Assembly (NCBI RefSeq): GCF_900163965.1
Contig: NZ_FULE01000042.1
Location: 18,919-82,918 of the forward strand
Source: Vibrio ruber DSM 16370
GTDB lineage: Bacteria > Pseudomonadota > Gammaproteobacteria > Enterobacterales > Vibrionaceae
DNA: 64,000 nucleotides
Reading direction: 5' to 3'
How positions within the stretch are numbered: position 1 is the stretch's first letter; every line of letters starts with the position of its first letter. The position numbers were made by a program, and so were the translations under genes. Below the pieces are notes generated by a model that had not been told where the DNA came from, did not search any database, and saw nothing but the letters and a program-made list of their open reading frames with translations. This document shows positions 9,510-19,606 of this stretch, piece after piece.

Positions 9510-10912
9510 CATAACCTTCCCAACTGTTTGTGCCAAATAACGGCATTTTCCCCCTGACGGGAAAGCCATACAAATGTTGTTCCTTGTGCAGGAACATTGA
9601 ATGTATACGACTGCTGCCCCACGGAGAGCGTCTGCTCACCGGCGGAGACAATCTTGGTCGCACTGAACACGGTACCGGGCAAAGTAATCCAGCTGCGGGT
9701 ATCCGGCTGTTCAGTCAATGTGTTCCATACATTAAGCACCAAATTTGCGACTTCAGCACCGTTATTATCATCTTTCGTAGTTTCCTTACGCAGCGCATTC
9801 TTTAATGTTAGGCGTAATATCTGACGAAAAACAATCGATTTAATTCTTTCGTTCAACTGTTTTCTTGCCATTAGATTGGTATCAACTAATCGCTGTCCTG
9901 CAACTGTAACACCATCCAACATCACCGGGAGCGCATCTGATGGCTGGTAAGCCGAATAATAGGGTAACGCCAGAGAATAAAGATTCATTCTGCCAAGGCT
10001 ATCGTAGATCGGTAAAGACAGTTGCCACCCTTTCAGTTGATCAACAATCCCTTGCTCCTGAATCATAATAATCCGCCCCTGATTCTGACCCAACCGCTGC
10101 AAATGACCATATTTCTTGCGAAGCGAGACCAGATCCTGATCCATACCCAGCTTTTGCGCGCATCGGAGGGTACTCTGAGCAACGCTGGTATTCTCAGGCG
10201 CAACAGCAAGCGCACGCCGATAATCGACATAGGCATCATTCAAGTCACCACTGGCTTCATATAACAACCCGGACAGATAAAACAGATAACCATTCTGAAT
10301 TGACTGAAGCGTACTTCCCGTACTTGGATAACGCGCCATTAACCCGCCAAGATTAGGCTGAATCCCCTCTTGCTTGAGGCGATCACGCTCTTTGAGCAAC
10401 TCATCCTCCCGCTGGTTACGCGCTTTTTCCTGAACCTGATTCGCCCGTCTCAGTTCAACCAACGCATCTTCGAGCTGATTCTTATAAACATACGAGAGCG
10501 CGAGATAAAGATGTAAAAAACCAAGCTCGTAATCTGCCGGAACGTATTCCCTTAAATTATCATTCGCCAATAAACTTCCGGCACTGCTAGCCTCACGGCT
10601 GATGGAAATAATGGCTTGATCCTGCTGTCGCCTGACCGCCTGATCGCTCTGCTCCAGAAATGACTGACTTTCAGGCACATCTTTATTGAGAAAATAGACC
10701 CGGCCTTTCTCCATATTATCGAGAATCTTTCCCCCGATACCATCAGGCAGTTCCTCACTCGCCTTCTGATAGTCACCTTGCTTAACAGCTCGATACATCT
10801 TCCGGTTTTGTTCAGAATAATGGCTGAATAAGTTGCCAGCCGAAAAATTTGCGCAAGCACTGCTTCCCAGTGCCATCCATATCACCGCAATATATCGTAT
10901 CCGTATTCTCAC
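9509..10912 (-). CDS. COG3014-type TPR lipoprotein upstream of ycfL/lpoB
   Basis: The 467-residue protein starts at a GTG preceded by AGGA and carries a lipoprotein signal ending in GSSAC (lipobox, about residue 20). The region up to about residue 230 is helical with tetratricopeptide-like repeats (LHLYLALSYVYKNQLEDA and YLSGLLYEASGDLNDA) and a charged coiled segment between them. The C-terminal half is mixed alpha/beta and ends in a beta domain. It belongs to an uncharacterised lipoprotein family seen beside lpoB/ycfL in vibrios. Context suggests an outer-membrane scaffold or regulator of peptidoglycan synthesis; this is inference. It overlaps ycfL by one base. Confidence 0.7.
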   Translation of the reverse strand: MRIRIRYIAVIWMALGSSACANFSAGNLFSHYSEQNRKMYRAVKQGDYQKASEELPDGIGGKILDNMEKGRVYFLNKDVPESQSFLEQSDQAVRRQQDQAIISISREASSAGSLLANDNLREYVPADYELGFLHLYLALSYVYKNQLEDALVELRRANQVQEKARNQREDELLKERDRLKQEGIQPNLGGLMARYPSTGSTLQSIQNGYLFYLSGLLYEASGDLNDAYVDYRRALAVAPENTSVAQSTLRCAQKLGMDQDLVSLRKKYGHLQRLGQNQGRIIMIQEQGIVDQLKGWQLSLPIYDSLGRMNLYSLALPYYSAYQPSDALPVMLDGVTVAGQRLVDTNLMARKQLNERIKSIVFRQILRLTLKNALRKETTKDDNNGAEVANLVLNVWNTLTEQPDTRSWITLPGTVFSATKIVSAGEQTLSVGQQSYTFNVPAQGTTFVWLSRQGENAVIWHKQLGRL

Positions 10913-10981
10913 AACGTTCCTGTGTCCGCCTGTATCTATTATTTACATCATCGAGATTGACTCATCAGATACCCACATTCG

Positions 10982-11332
10982 TTAGTTCATCAGGAGCGGC
11001 CCCAGTGGTTTTCCTCCCAAAAGATGCATATGAATGTGATAAACTTCCTGACCGCCATGCGCATTGCAGTTCATAATAAGCCGATAGCCATCTTGAGCAA
11101 TTCCTTCTTGCTCAGCCAACTTTTTCGCCACGGTAAAAAGACGGCCTAAGGCAGCTTCATCTGCATCTTCAACGTCATTCACTGTCGGAATCAGTTGATT
11201 TGGCACAATCAGGATATGACTTGGTGCTCTTGGATTAATATCCCGAAATGCAGTGACCAACTCATCCTGATAAAGAATTTCTGCTGGGATCTCTTTGCGA
11301 ATAATCTTACTAAAAATTGTTTCTTCGGCCAT
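10982..11332 (-). CDS. hinT: HIT-family purine nucleoside phosphoramidase HinT
   Basis: HinT hydrolyses AMP-lysine and similar nucleoside phosphoramidates. The 116-residue protein begins [19 protein letters not shown], as HinT does. It carries the histidine triad [10 protein letters not shown] near its C-terminus (HxHxH with the active-site His) and the ribose-binding [11 protein letters not shown] stretch. E. coli HinT (YcfF) also lies just upstream of ycfL-lpoB-thiK, so the synteny is complete. A gap of about 70 bases separates it from the lipoprotein genes, so they may be read as one operon. Confidence 0.94.
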   Translation of the reverse strand: MAEETIFSKIIRKEIPAEILYQDELVTAFRDINPRAPSHILIVPNQLIPTVNDVEDADEAALGRLFTVAKKLAEQEGIAQDGYRLIMNCNAHGGQEVYHIHMHLLGGKPLGPLLMN

Positions 11333-11688
11333 ATAACGTCTCTCTATTATTTATCGCACATGTGTGAAATCAGACTCACAATCCGCTTAGTTTTACCATA
11401 TCTCCGTACCCGATGTATTTTAAGCACTTTTTTCATTCTAAATACAGTAGAATGTTACGGATGTTTGACTTCATAATGACATCGCATCTTTCTGTCAATG
11501 TCTGAGTGAATCAGAGCCGAATTCAAATTCTAAGTAGGTGATAGGTAAAGATACCGTCATATTTCACCCTGTAATAGATATTTATCACCAGCTAACCTTG
11601 TTTTTTACTCCGGAGACCTTTATATCCTAGTCTACATCGCTTGTCTTTTTCCTTCCGACTCCGACAAGCGAAAGCACGAGGATAATTT
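11333..11688. other. Divergent promoter region between hinT and the CARF nuclease
   Basis: This stretch of 356 bases has no coding potential that I can support. It must contain the hinT promoter on the reverse strand and that of the CARF nuclease on the forward strand. There is no repeat array or CRISPR-like repeat. A TGTGA...TCACA pair near 11359-11377 has the wrong spacing for CRP. Confidence 0.5.
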
Positions 11689-12852
11689 ATGACCATTCAT
11701 GTTGGCATCCTTGACGACGATCCGGTTCGTCTGATAACTCCGTTGCTTGATCACCGTATCATCGGCTCTCATACCGTACTTATCGGTGACGCTTCACAAA
11801 AAATCATTTACACCCGGTTGCACAATGTTTTAGAACAACATGGTATTAGTAGTGAGTTTTACGAGATTCCATCAGGTTCAAGTGTGGCATTAATTAAACA
11901 CTCGATTTATCAACTGGCCCATGATCTGAAAAACAGGAATCAGGATATTCAGCTCAATGCAAGCTGTGGTCTTCGGCATCGTCTCCTTTCCATTTATGAA
12001 GTGTTCAGAACGTTCCAGTGGCCAATCTTTGTGGTTGAGCCCAATTCAGACTGTCTGTGCTGGCTATATCCGGATGACTGCCAGGATACCCAAGTTCAGG
12101 ATCGGATTACCATCTCTGATTATTTAACCATATTCGGTGCCCGGGGAGAGTTTGTTGAACGGGACACCCCGCCTGAACTGGATACAAAACTCTGTAATAT
12201 CGGTGCATCATGGGCAAGTCATGCACTCGAACTCGGCCCGGGGCTGGCAACGCTGAATTATCTGGCAACAACATGCAGAAAAGAGCAATGTCTTGATGTT
12301 GCGTTATCAGAGAAGCAGCAAGGCTACAAAGAACTCAGTCTGTTAATCCAAGACCTCGTCGATGCAAAGATTGCGACCTATGAACACGGTATACTGACAT
12401 TTGCCGACGAAGATGCCAGACGATTCGCCAATGGAGAATGGCTGGAAACGCTGGTACACAGCATTGTCAGAAAAATTCAGTGCAACATGCCGACAATTCA
12501 GGATCGTTCTTTAAACGTTCAAGTCTATCGTCAGTTGGGTGAGCGCGAAGTACGAAATGAGCTGGATGTTGCCACCGTGGTCAATAACAAACTGCATATT
12601 ATTGAATGTAAAACCAAAGGAATGAGAGATGACGGTGATGATACCTTGTATAAACTTGAATCCCTGAGAGACTTACTCGGTGGCCTTCAGGCAAGAGCAA
12701 TGCTGGTCAGCTTCCGCCCTCTCCGGCAAAACGATATTACCCGGGCACAGGATCTGGGGTTAGCCTTAATCGGCCCCGAAGAATTAAAAGCGTTAGAAAC
12801 ACATTTATCACACTGGTTCACTCAAGCCGGTGGCCGGGAGAATCTCTCTTAA
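11689..12852 (+). CDS. Stand-alone CARF domain / PD-(D/E)XK nuclease (DUF1887, Card1/VC1899-like)
   Basis: The 387-residue protein has a Rossmann-like N-terminal CARF domain (about residues 1-150), a winged-helix linker (about 160-245) and a C-terminal restriction-endonuclease fold (about 245-387). Active-site residues are visible: Glu250 (GEWLE), Asp293 in NELDV, and the E-x-K pair Glu306-Cys-Lys308 in IIECKTK. In type III CRISPR systems relatives such as Card1/Can2 are activated by cyclic oligoadenylate and cut nucleic acids. The V. cholerae protein VC1899 is the structural prototype without a CRISPR locus. The CARF ligand loop here reads NASCGLRHR instead of the usual N-x-T-G-G-T-K, so its ligand may differ. 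It is a single-gene unit closed by a strong terminator. Confidence 0.85.
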   Translation: MTIHVGILDDDPVRLITPLLDHRIIGSHTVLIGDASQKIIYTRLHNVLEQHGISSEFYEIPSGSSVALIKHSIYQLAHDLKNRNQDIQLNASCGLRHRLLSIYEVFRTFQWPIFVVEPNSDCLCWLYPDDCQDTQVQDRITISDYLTIFGARGEFVERDTPPELDTKLCNIGASWASHALELGPGLATLNYLATTCRKEQCLDVALSEKQQGYKELSLLIQDLVDAKIATYEHGILTFADEDARRFANGEWLETLVHSIVRKIQCNMPTIQDRSLNVQVYRQLGEREVRNELDVATVVNNKLHIIECKTKGMRDDGDDTLYKLESLRDLLGGLQARAMLVSFRPLRQNDITRAQDLGLALIGPEELKALETHLSHWFTQAGGRENLS

Positions 12853-12880
12853 GTCAATAGTAAATAGCGCGTCAAAAACA

Positions 12881-12906
12881 ACAAAAGGGCCATTCGGCCC
12901 TTTTGT
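12881..12906. terminator. Bidirectional terminator between CARF nuclease and fadR
   Basis: A perfect stem ACAAAAGGGCC/GGCCCTTTTGT with a four-base loop has an A-run on one side and a T-run on the other. It suits both converging genes. Confidence 0.9.
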
Positions 12907-12946
12907 AATTCTTAAGCAGTTCACCAATGATGACAAACAGATTTGA

Positions 12947-13792
12947 TCAGCAATCATCTTCCGTAAAACTTGTCGGCAATGAGCGCTTCATTTCATTCCA
13001 GATTTGTCGGCTTTCAATCCCGTACTGACGGATGCAAGCGGAAAGATGCTCTAACTTATCGGTTCCGTTTGAGCAGATCGATAATAAATCCTTATAAAAT
13101 TCCAGCGCCAGCACACGTGCTTTGGGGTTCGAAAAGTAGTAACTACCGACACGATCGTACAATTTTTTCAAACCGTTAAAGATCAAACCATAGATTTGAT
13201 TGCCGGAGTGGAAAGCCAAACGCTGGAACAACATGTAATCATAGAAATTGAAAGTCTTCGCCAGTAGCTTCTGCTCACGAGCTTCCTTGTCACCCTCGCC
13301 ATCATCTTTCACATGCTGTGAAATCTTTTCTGAATAGGGTGAGTCAGCCATGAATTGCTCCCATGAGTCAGCATCCAGTAATGCCTCACATGATCCAATC
13401 ACTCGCTTGATGGTTTTCTCAGACTGAGCCTGATTCAGCCGAAATGCGTAACGCATAAAAATCGGACTGATGTTAGTTCTTGCCGCCAGCAAGTCTTCTA
13501 CAATGCTGGTTGCATTCTCAGCATCCAGCGTCATTAAAGTATCAAGGATATGCAACCCTGAGGTTTCCATAAACTGATTCACTTTTGTCGGCTTACCATG
13601 CTGTATTGTCAACCAACCATCACGGGCCAGCCGTTGCAGCACTTCCCTTAATGTCGTTCTGGTAACACCAATCAGTTCAGACAATTCTCTTTCTGCCGGA
13701 AGAATCGAGCCCGGCGCAAACCGCCCATTCCAGATACTTTCAATAATATACTTTTCTGCAAAGCCTGCTGGGCTTTTCGCCTTAATGACCAT
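12947..13792 (-). CDS. fadR: Fatty-acid metabolism regulator FadR (Vibrio long form)
   Basis: FadR is a GntR-family repressor of fatty-acid degradation and activator of fabA/fabB, released from DNA by long-chain acyl-CoA. The winged helix-turn-helix is at residues 10-75 ([26 protein letters not shown]). The all-helical acyl-CoA domain follows. At 281 residues it is about 40 longer than the 239-residue E. coli protein. The extra block falls near residues 135-180 and includes the charged run [13 protein letters not shown]. This insertion is a known feature of Vibrio FadR, where it creates a second ligand site. Divergent nhaB next door matches the enteric fadR-nhaB arrangement. Confidence 0.95.
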   Translation of the reverse strand: MVIKAKSPAGFAEKYIIESIWNGRFAPGSILPAERELSELIGVTRTTLREVLQRLARDGWLTIQHGKPTKVNQFMETSGLHILDTLMTLDAENATSIVEDLLAARTNISPIFMRYAFRLNQAQSEKTIKRVIGSCEALLDADSWEQFMADSPYSEKISQHVKDDGEGDKEAREQKLLAKTFNFYDYMLFQRLAFHSGNQIYGLIFNGLKKLYDRVGSYYFSNPKARVLALEFYKDLLSICSNGTDKLEHLSACIRQYGIESRQIWNEMKRSLPTSFTEDDC

Positions 13793-14418
13793 TCAATACT
13801 TTTCCAGTTTTGTTTATTTACCAAATCAGGTGGCATTCATCATATCACCAGTTTGTACACTGCGAAAATATTCAATATTCAACTTGCCACACAAGCCAAA
13901 TTATTACGTCAATGCACAACAAGTATCTTATGTGCTTTTTGATTTAGCTTAAGATTACCATTCTGAAATTTGCATAAAATATAAAGGAAATTTAGTACGA
14001 TGGACAGGTGAAAAACATAAAATTTTCCATAGTAAACTTACAGATATGTCATATTATTTCACATAATCACTGTTGACATGGTTATCGATGAAAATGTTAT
14101 TTTCGACATTCTTGCCAGAGTTGTGAAGTCACAATGATTTTATATGAATTATGGTCATATTATGGGCTACTTTTATGTAAAAACTTCAAGGGAACTCTCA
14201 CTAAGAACTTATTGTATTTCATGAAATAATTAACCTCATGTAGAGTTTCCGGCAAACACCCATGTCGATACATGAATCAGGGAGCAATAATCATCAGGCA
14301 TCACTGATGATTATTTGCTGGGATGTATGTAACTTTGAATGGATATCTTTCGTAAATAGTTACGAAAAAGAAGTGATGGATATCAGTGTCTGTTCATAAC
14401 AACTATAGAGTCATCATC
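13793..14418. other. Long fadR-nhaB intergenic region
   Basis: These 626 AT-rich bases hold no credible gene. Visible signals are a promoter-like TTGACA (14073-14078) with TGTTAT 16 bases later, a palindrome TTGTGA-AG-TCACAA (14120-14133), and two hairpins in what would be the nhaB leader (14282-14319 and 14348-14367). GGATATC occurs twice (about 14341 and 14378), flanking the second hairpin. Confidence 0.5.
14282..14367 (+). promoter_or_regulatory. Structured nhaB 5' leader (two hairpins)
   Basis: The first hairpin pairs TAATCATCAG with CTGATGATTA and extends through AGCAA/TTTGCT with one mismatch (14282-14319). The second is a perfect 8-bp stem TTTCGTAA-atag-TTACGAAA (14348-14367). They lie 50-140 bases before the nhaB ATG. 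No T-run follows, so they are not simple terminators. Control of nhaB translation is possible but unproven. Confidence 0.5.
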
Positions 14419-15999
14419 ATGCCGATTTCGTTAGGAAACGCGTTTATTAAAAATTTTCTGGGTAAATCACCAGATTGGTACAAAGTGGCAATTATTGCTT
14501 TTCTCGTTGTGAATCCAATTGTCTTTTTCACAATAAGCCCCTTTGCCGCAGGTTGGTTATTGGTTGTTGAATTTATATTCACACTTGCAATGGCTTTAAA
14601 ATGTTATCCGCTTCAACCCGGTGGGTTACTTGCAATCGAAGCAATACTGATAGGGATGACGAGCCCGGAACAAGTCAAACATGAGTTAGTCGCAAATATT
14701 GAAGTGCTCTTACTCCTGATGTTTATGGTCGCGGGTATCTACTTCATGAAGCAGCTGCTTCTGTTTATTTTCACTAAAATTCTTTTAGAGATACGCTCTA
14801 AGGTTATCTTATCTTTAGCATTCTGTGTCGCTGCTGCATTTCTCTCTGCATTTCTCGACGCCCTTACGGTTATTGCTGTCATTATCAGTGTTGCCGTTGG
14901 GTTTTACGCTATCTATCATAAAGTTGCCTCCGGTCAGGGCGACCATACACAGGACGACCATTTGTCAGATCTGACCCGGGAAGATCTGGAAAACTACCGG
15001 GCTTTTCTGCGCTCACTACTCCTTCATGCGGGGATCGGAACAGCACTTGGCGGTGTCATGACAATGGTTGGTGAACCACAAAACCTGATTATTGCCGATC
15101 AGGCCGGCTGGCATTTCGGTGAGTTTTTAATTCGTATGTCACCGATCACCGTCCCTGTGTTTATCAGTGGGATTTTCACCTGTATCGCTGTCGAAAAACT
15201 GAAAATTTTTGGCTACGGTGCCCGGCTTCCAGACCCCGTCCGCCAAATTTTGCGTGATTTTGATCGGACACAAACACAAAGCCGTACCAATCTCGACGTC
15301 GCAAAACTATGGATTCAGGGATTAATTGCGATTTGGCTGATTGTCGGACTGGCACTTCATCTTGCATCGGTCGGTCTGATCGGGCTCTCCGTGATTATTC
15401 TGGCAACCACATTCAGTGGGATTACCGAAGAACACGCACTTGGTAAAGCGTTTGAAGAAGCATTGCCCTTCACGGCATTACTCGCAGTATTCTTCTCGAT
15501 TGTTGCTGTCATTGTCGATCAGCACTTATTTAAACCCGTTATTGATGCCGTATTACACCTGCAGAATGCAGATCTCCAACTCGCGATGTTCTACATAGCT
15601 AACGGATTGCTTTCTATGGTTTCGGACAATGTATTTGTCGGGACTGTCTATATCAACGAAGTGAAAACAGCACTGGCAGAAGGCATTATCTCACGCGATC
15701 AGTTTGACTTGTTAGCGGTTGCGATCAATACCGGGACCAATTTACCTTCAGTCGCAACGCCCAATGGACAGGCTGCCTTTTTATTCCTGTTGACCTCAGC
15801 ACTGGCGCCGCTTATCCGACTCTCTTATGGACGAATGGTGATGATGGCACTGCCATATACCATTGTCTTAACACTTGTCGGGCTGGTCGGTATCATCTTT
15901 TTCCTTGAACCGGCAACAGCGAGTTACTATGATCTGGGTTGGTTATCACATCATGTCCCAAATGCACTCAAACATGCATCCGCATCACTGGGTCATTAA
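14419..15999 (+). CDS. nhaB: Na+/H+ antiporter NhaB
   Basis: NhaB exchanges external protons for internal sodium at the inner membrane, supporting salt tolerance and pH control. The 526 residues from the chosen ATG begin [18 protein letters not shown], the conserved NhaB start. They contain about a dozen membrane helices, the conserved loop [12 protein letters not shown], and [16 protein letters not shown] near the C-terminus. A GTG at 14386 would add eleven residues unlike the family, so ATG 14419 is preferred. Downstream dsbB is separated by a terminator-like hairpin. The order fadR-nhaB-dsbB is conserved in gamma-proteobacteria. Confidence 0.95.
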   Translation: MPISLGNAFIKNFLGKSPDWYKVAIIAFLVVNPIVFFTISPFAAGWLLVVEFIFTLAMALKCYPLQPGGLLAIEAILIGMTSPEQVKHELVANIEVLLLLMFMVAGIYFMKQLLLFIFTKILLEIRSKVILSLAFCVAAAFLSAFLDALTVIAVIISVAVGFYAIYHKVASGQGDHTQDDHLSDLTREDLENYRAFLRSLLLHAGIGTALGGVMTMVGEPQNLIIADQAGWHFGEFLIRMSPITVPVFISGIFTCIAVEKLKIFGYGARLPDPVRQILRDFDRTQTQSRTNLDVAKLWIQGLIAIWLIVGLALHLASVGLIGLSVIILATTFSGITEEHALGKAFEEALPFTALLAVFFSIVAVIVDQHLFKPVIDAVLHLQNADLQLAMFYIANGLLSMVSDNVFVGTVYINEVKTALAEGIISRDQFDLLAVAINTGTNLPSVATPNGQAAFLFLLTSALAPLIRLSYGRMVMMALPYTIVLTLVGLVGIIFFLEPATASYYDLGWLSHHVPNALKHASASLGH

Positions 16000-16031
16000 T
16001 AATAGATTGAGTCTACAACAGTTTCGCGTTA

Positions 16032-16056
16032 AAAAGCTCTGTAGAACAGAGCTTTT
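16032..16056 (+). terminator. Terminator or attenuator between nhaB and dsbB
   Basis: The perfect stem AAAAGCTCTGT-aga-ACAGAGCTTTT is followed by ACTT. It lies only about 20 bases before the dsbB start codon, so it would end nhaB transcripts or modulate readthrough into dsbB. Confidence 0.7.
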
Positions 16057-16077
16057 ACTTTATAAGGATGCCCCATA

Positions 16078-16611
16078 GTGATCTTTGCCAAACTCAACAA
16101 GTTTTCTCAGTCCAGAAGTGCCTGGGTCTTATTGCTGTTATCTATTCTGTTTTTTGAAATGTGCGCGCTCTTTTTCCAACATATTCTGATGCTCGCCCCT
16201 TGTGTTATGTGTATTTATGAAAGAGTGGCGATGCTGGGAATCGGTGGTTCCGCACTGCTGGGACTCATCGCCCCCCAGTTGGCAGTGTTCCGTTGGTTAG
16301 GTCTTCTTTCGTGGGGATATACATCATATTCGGGGCTGTTACTGGCGCACCAACATGTGGAGTATCAGTTTCATCCTTCACCGTTTGCAACGTGTGATGC
16401 TTTTGTTCAGTTTCCACAATGGGCACCGCTCAATCAATGGATGCCCTGGATGTTCGAAGCATATGGGGACTGTAGCAAAATCGTATGGCAGTTTTTAACT
16501 TTATCGATGCCACAATGGTTGGAAATCATCTTTGCAATTAACCTTTTTGTTGCCTTTATTTTCTTGATTGCTCAATTTTTCAAACCGAAAAGACGTGGCT
16601 TATTTGAATAA
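16078..16611 (+). CDS. dsbB: Disulfide bond formation protein DsbB
   Basis: DsbB reoxidises the periplasmic oxidase DsbA and passes the electrons to quinone. The 177-residue inner-membrane protein has four hydrophobic helices. The first periplasmic loop holds the CVMC redox pair (residues 42-45), and the second loop has the Cys pair in ATCDAF and YGDCSK. The start is GTG at 16078, supported by TAAGGATG about eight bases upstream; the ATG inside that ribosome site is out of frame. The gene lies downstream of nhaB with an intervening hairpin and is closed by a strong terminator shared with ftsK. Confidence 0.95.
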   Translation: MIFAKLNKFSQSRSAWVLLLLSILFFEMCALFFQHILMLAPCVMCIYERVAMLGIGGSALLGLIAPQLAVFRWLGLLSWGYTSYSGLLLAHQHVEYQFHPSPFATCDAFVQFPQWAPLNQWMPWMFEAYGDCSKIVWQFLTLSMPQWLEIIFAINLFVAFIFLIAQFFKPKRRGLFE

Positions 16612-16614
16612 CGA

Positions 16615-16642
16615 CAAAGGGAGACCAGATGGTCTCCCTTTT
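16615..16642. terminator. Bidirectional terminator between dsbB and ftsK
   Basis: The stem AAAGGGAGACCA-ga-TGGTCTCCCTTT is nearly perfect and is followed by T-rich sequence on both strands. Confidence 0.9.
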
Positions 16643-16663
16643 ACTTTTCAATCAACGTCAAAT

Positions 16664-19432
16664 TTACTCTCGGATCGGCGGTGGCGCTAAAACTTCCCGA
16701 TTACCATTATGACCAGGAGCACTCACAATTCCCTGAGCTTCTAACTGCTCAACAATTCTGGCCGCGCGATTATAACCAATTTTGAAACGTCGCTGCACGC
16801 CGGAAACCGACCCTCTTCGTGTTTCAACAACATGCTCAACAACCTGGTCAAATAATGGGTCGATATCTTCATCATCGTCGAGTTGTTCTCCCGGTAACAA
16901 TGCTTCCGGTCCTTGATCTCCGCTGACAATTTCAGAAATATAGTTGGGTTGACCTCTGGCCTTCCAGTTGTTGACGACGGCATGAACATCATCATCGGAA
17001 GCAAATGCCCCATGAACACGGACGGTATGACTGGAGCCGGGCGGCAGATAAAGCATATCTCCCATTCCCAACAGAGATTCAGCACCGCCCTGATCAAGAA
17101 TGGTGCGAGAATCCGTTTTGGTTGAAACGGTAAAGGCAACCCGGGTCGGGATGTTCGCTTTAATCAAGCCTGTAATGACATCAACCGAAGGACGTTGAGT
17201 TGCCAGAATCAAATGAATACCGGCAGCCCTTGCTTTCTGTGCCAGACGGGCTATCAGCTCTTCGACTTTCTTACCAACGACCATCATCAAATCGGCAAAC
17301 TCATCGACCACCACTACAATAAACGGTAATTTTTCCAGTAACGGTGGCTCTGCATCCATACTATCTCCCTCTTTCCAGAGTGGATCATGAATCGGATGTC
17401 CTGCCTTGGCTGCCATATCCAGCTTTTCATTGAACCCTTTAATGTTCCGCACGCCAACAATTGACATCAGTTTGTAGCGGCGTTCCATTTCTGCCACACA
17501 CCAACGTAATGCATTCGCGGCATCTTTCATATCTGTCACAACTTCTGACAGAAGATGAGGAATCCCTTCGTACACTGAAAGTTCCAACATTTTCGGGTCA
17601 ATCATGATGAATCTGACTTCTTCCGGTGTCGCCTTATACAGCATACTGAGAATCATCACATTCACACCGACAGATTTACCTGACCCGGTCGTCCCCGCAA
17701 CTAAGACATGAGGCATTTTTGCTAAATCGGCAATCACCGCATCACCGGCAATATCTTGACCGAGTACAATTGTCGTCGGAGATTTTGAGCGCTTAAACTT
17801 GTCACTGCTCACGACATCAGAAAGGTAAACCGTCTGACGGCTCAGGTTCGGTAACTCCAGACCAACATAAGGTTTTCCCGGAATCACCTCGACAACGCGC
17901 ACCGCGGGCGTAGACAGAGAACGAGCCAAATCAGTCGATAATCCGGAAATCCGACTCACCTTCACGCCGGGGGCTAAATCAAGTTCAAACCGAGTGATGA
18001 CCGGACCGGGATAAATCCCCACTACACTGGCCTGAATTTTATAATCCAATAATTTAGACTCAACCAGCCTTGCGACTTCTGTCAGCATATCCTGGTCAAT
18101 AAAATTGTCTCTCTTTTCGGGATGATATAACAACTCTAACGTCGGCAACGGCTCTGTCGGGGTCGGCAAATCGACCGTCGGTTGTACCAGAAACGGATTC
18201 TGTTTTGCCTGTTCAGTTTTCTTAGCTTCGGACACTAAGTTTTGGAAAGCCACAACATCGTCATCTGCATCATCTTTCGTCTCAGTGAGGTCATGCTCAT
18301 CCAGCGTATCCAGATCAGAAATCGATGGTTCGTTTTCATGAATATCAATATCAAACGAGCCAAAGGAATGGCCGGGCTCGATATCAGACGATGCGTCCCC
18401 GATTGAATCATCATCCCAACCGCCTTCAGCAAAATCATCATTTTGCTGTGCTGCTTTATCCAATTCTTCTATCGTTGCGGAAAATTGCTGACTCCGTTCA
18501 GGCTGCTCAGCATGAGTTTCTTCAACGGGTTGTTGATAGGCATCGTCCTCCGCGCTTTGTTCACTCTGAGGGATGTGGATATTAAAGCGACGAACAGTGT
18601 CGTTAGAAGAACTGCCGTTAGCAGGATGGTCGTTGTTAGAAGAATAGTCAGCAGAAGAATCGCTGACAGGCATTGATGCGGTGTCTGTGATATCCGATTC
18701 AGTCGGTGATAACCGGCTTTGAATGTCACGTTCAAGTAAGGCAGCAGATGCTTCAATCCCCGGAGAAAGAAGAGTCTCCTTCTCATCCTTGCGGAACAGT
18801 GCGACACATTTCTGTGCAAATGCAATGGCTTGATCCCCGATCCACTCAACAATCGTTAACCATGAAATACCTGTCAATAATGTAAAGCCAGCTCCCCAGA
18901 GAAACAGAAAAATCAATGTACTGCCTAAGACATTAAACGTCGGTAGCGCCAGACTACTCAAAACATCGCCAACAACACCACCAGAAGAGAAATACCACAA
19001 ATCATCAAAATTGATATCGGCCAAACCGCAACTGGTCAACAGAATCACCACGAAACCAAGCAGACGAGTCCCCCAAAGCATAAAATCGAAGGGTTCATCA
19101 TCACGGGTACGAAGTCCGCCCCATGTAATGAGGGTAATCACCAGCGGGAGCGGGTATGCCAGAGATCCAAAAATAAAGAAGAGCGTATCGGCGATCCAAG
19201 CTCCGATATATCCACCGGCATTATGTAGCTCTCCTCCCCACGCGGTCTGAGACCAAGACGGATCTGCGGGGTTAAATGTCAACAACGCCACGGAGAAAAA
19301 AACGGATAGGAGGACAGCCAAAATCAAAACACTTTCTTTCAGCCGCTGAACGCCATTTAAGCGAGGTGAAGCCGTCCCCTCTGCTCTGGTTTTGATAATG
19401 GTTTCGACTTTACTTTTGTTCTCTTTGAACAT
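16664..19432 (-). CDS. ftsK: DNA translocase FtsK
   Basis: FtsK anchors at the division septum and pumps chromosome ends to dif, where it activates XerCD. Four to five membrane helices fill about residues 30-190. A long acidic, low-complexity linker follows (about 200-430, rich in D, S, E and Q). Next comes the motor domain with Walker A GTTGSGKS (Lys586) and Walker [10 protein letters not shown]. The C-terminal gamma winged helix ([19 protein letters not shown]) reads KOPS sequences. Total length is 922 residues from the ATG at 19432. An ATG at 19456 would add eight residues and has no visible ribosome site. lrp lies upstream, as in other gamma-proteobacteria. Confidence 0.95.
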   Translation of the reverse strand: MFKENKSKVETIIKTRAEGTASPRLNGVQRLKESVLILAVLLSVFFSVALLTFNPADPSWSQTAWGGELHNAGGYIGAWIADTLFFIFGSLAYPLPLVITLITWGGLRTRDDEPFDFMLWGTRLLGFVVILLTSCGLADINFDDLWYFSSGGVVGDVLSSLALPTFNVLGSTLIFLFLWGAGFTLLTGISWLTIVEWIGDQAIAFAQKCVALFRKDEKETLLSPGIEASAALLERDIQSRLSPTESDITDTASMPVSDSSADYSSNNDHPANGSSSNDTVRRFNIHIPQSEQSAEDDAYQQPVEETHAEQPERSQQFSATIEELDKAAQQNDDFAEGGWDDDSIGDASSDIEPGHSFGSFDIDIHENEPSISDLDTLDEHDLTETKDDADDDVVAFQNLVSEAKKTEQAKQNPFLVQPTVDLPTPTEPLPTLELLYHPEKRDNFIDQDMLTEVARLVESKLLDYKIQASVVGIYPGPVITRFELDLAPGVKVSRISGLSTDLARSLSTPAVRVVEVIPGKPYVGLELPNLSRQTVYLSDVVSSDKFKRSKSPTTIVLGQDIAGDAVIADLAKMPHVLVAGTTGSGKSVGVNVMILSMLYKATPEEVRFIMIDPKMLELSVYEGIPHLLSEVVTDMKDAANALRWCVAEMERRYKLMSIVGVRNIKGFNEKLDMAAKAGHPIHDPLWKEGDSMDAEPPLLEKLPFIVVVVDEFADLMMVVGKKVEELIARLAQKARAAGIHLILATQRPSVDVITGLIKANIPTRVAFTVSTKTDSRTILDQGGAESLLGMGDMLYLPPGSSHTVRVHGAFASDDDVHAVVNNWKARGQPNYISEIVSGDQGPEALLPGEQLDDDEDIDPLFDQVVEHVVETRRGSVSGVQRRFKIGYNRAARIVEQLEAQGIVSAPGHNGNREVLAPPPIRE

Positions 19433-19497
19433 AACCAACTTTTGCCTGAACCTCATGTTAAAGCATTATGCACAACATGAATTGAAATAAAAACAGT

Positions 19498-19519
19498 CCG
19501 AGCGGCTCAAGCCGCTCGG
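19498..19519 (-). terminator. lrp terminator hairpin
   Basis: The 9-bp GC-rich stem CCGAGCGGC/GCCGCTCGG has a four-base loop. On the reverse strand it is followed by ACTGTTTTT, as expected downstream of lrp. Confidence 0.8.
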
Positions 19520-19606
19520 TTTATGTTGAGATTTAATCATAACATCAGCCAAAACCCAATGTCGTTAAGTCAGAATACAGAAAGATATTCGAGACTTGAT
19601 ATCCGA

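Noticed and set aside
11359..11377. Possible CRP site TGTGA...TCACA upstream of hinT
   Set aside because: The half-sites are eight bases apart instead of six, so it does not fit the CRP consensus.
11333..12946. CRISPR array near the CARF nuclease
   Set aside because: No direct repeats with regular spacers were found on either side.
13800..13860. FadR operator upstream of fadR
   Set aside because: Only a half match (ACCAGTTTGT) is present; the full palindrome is missing.
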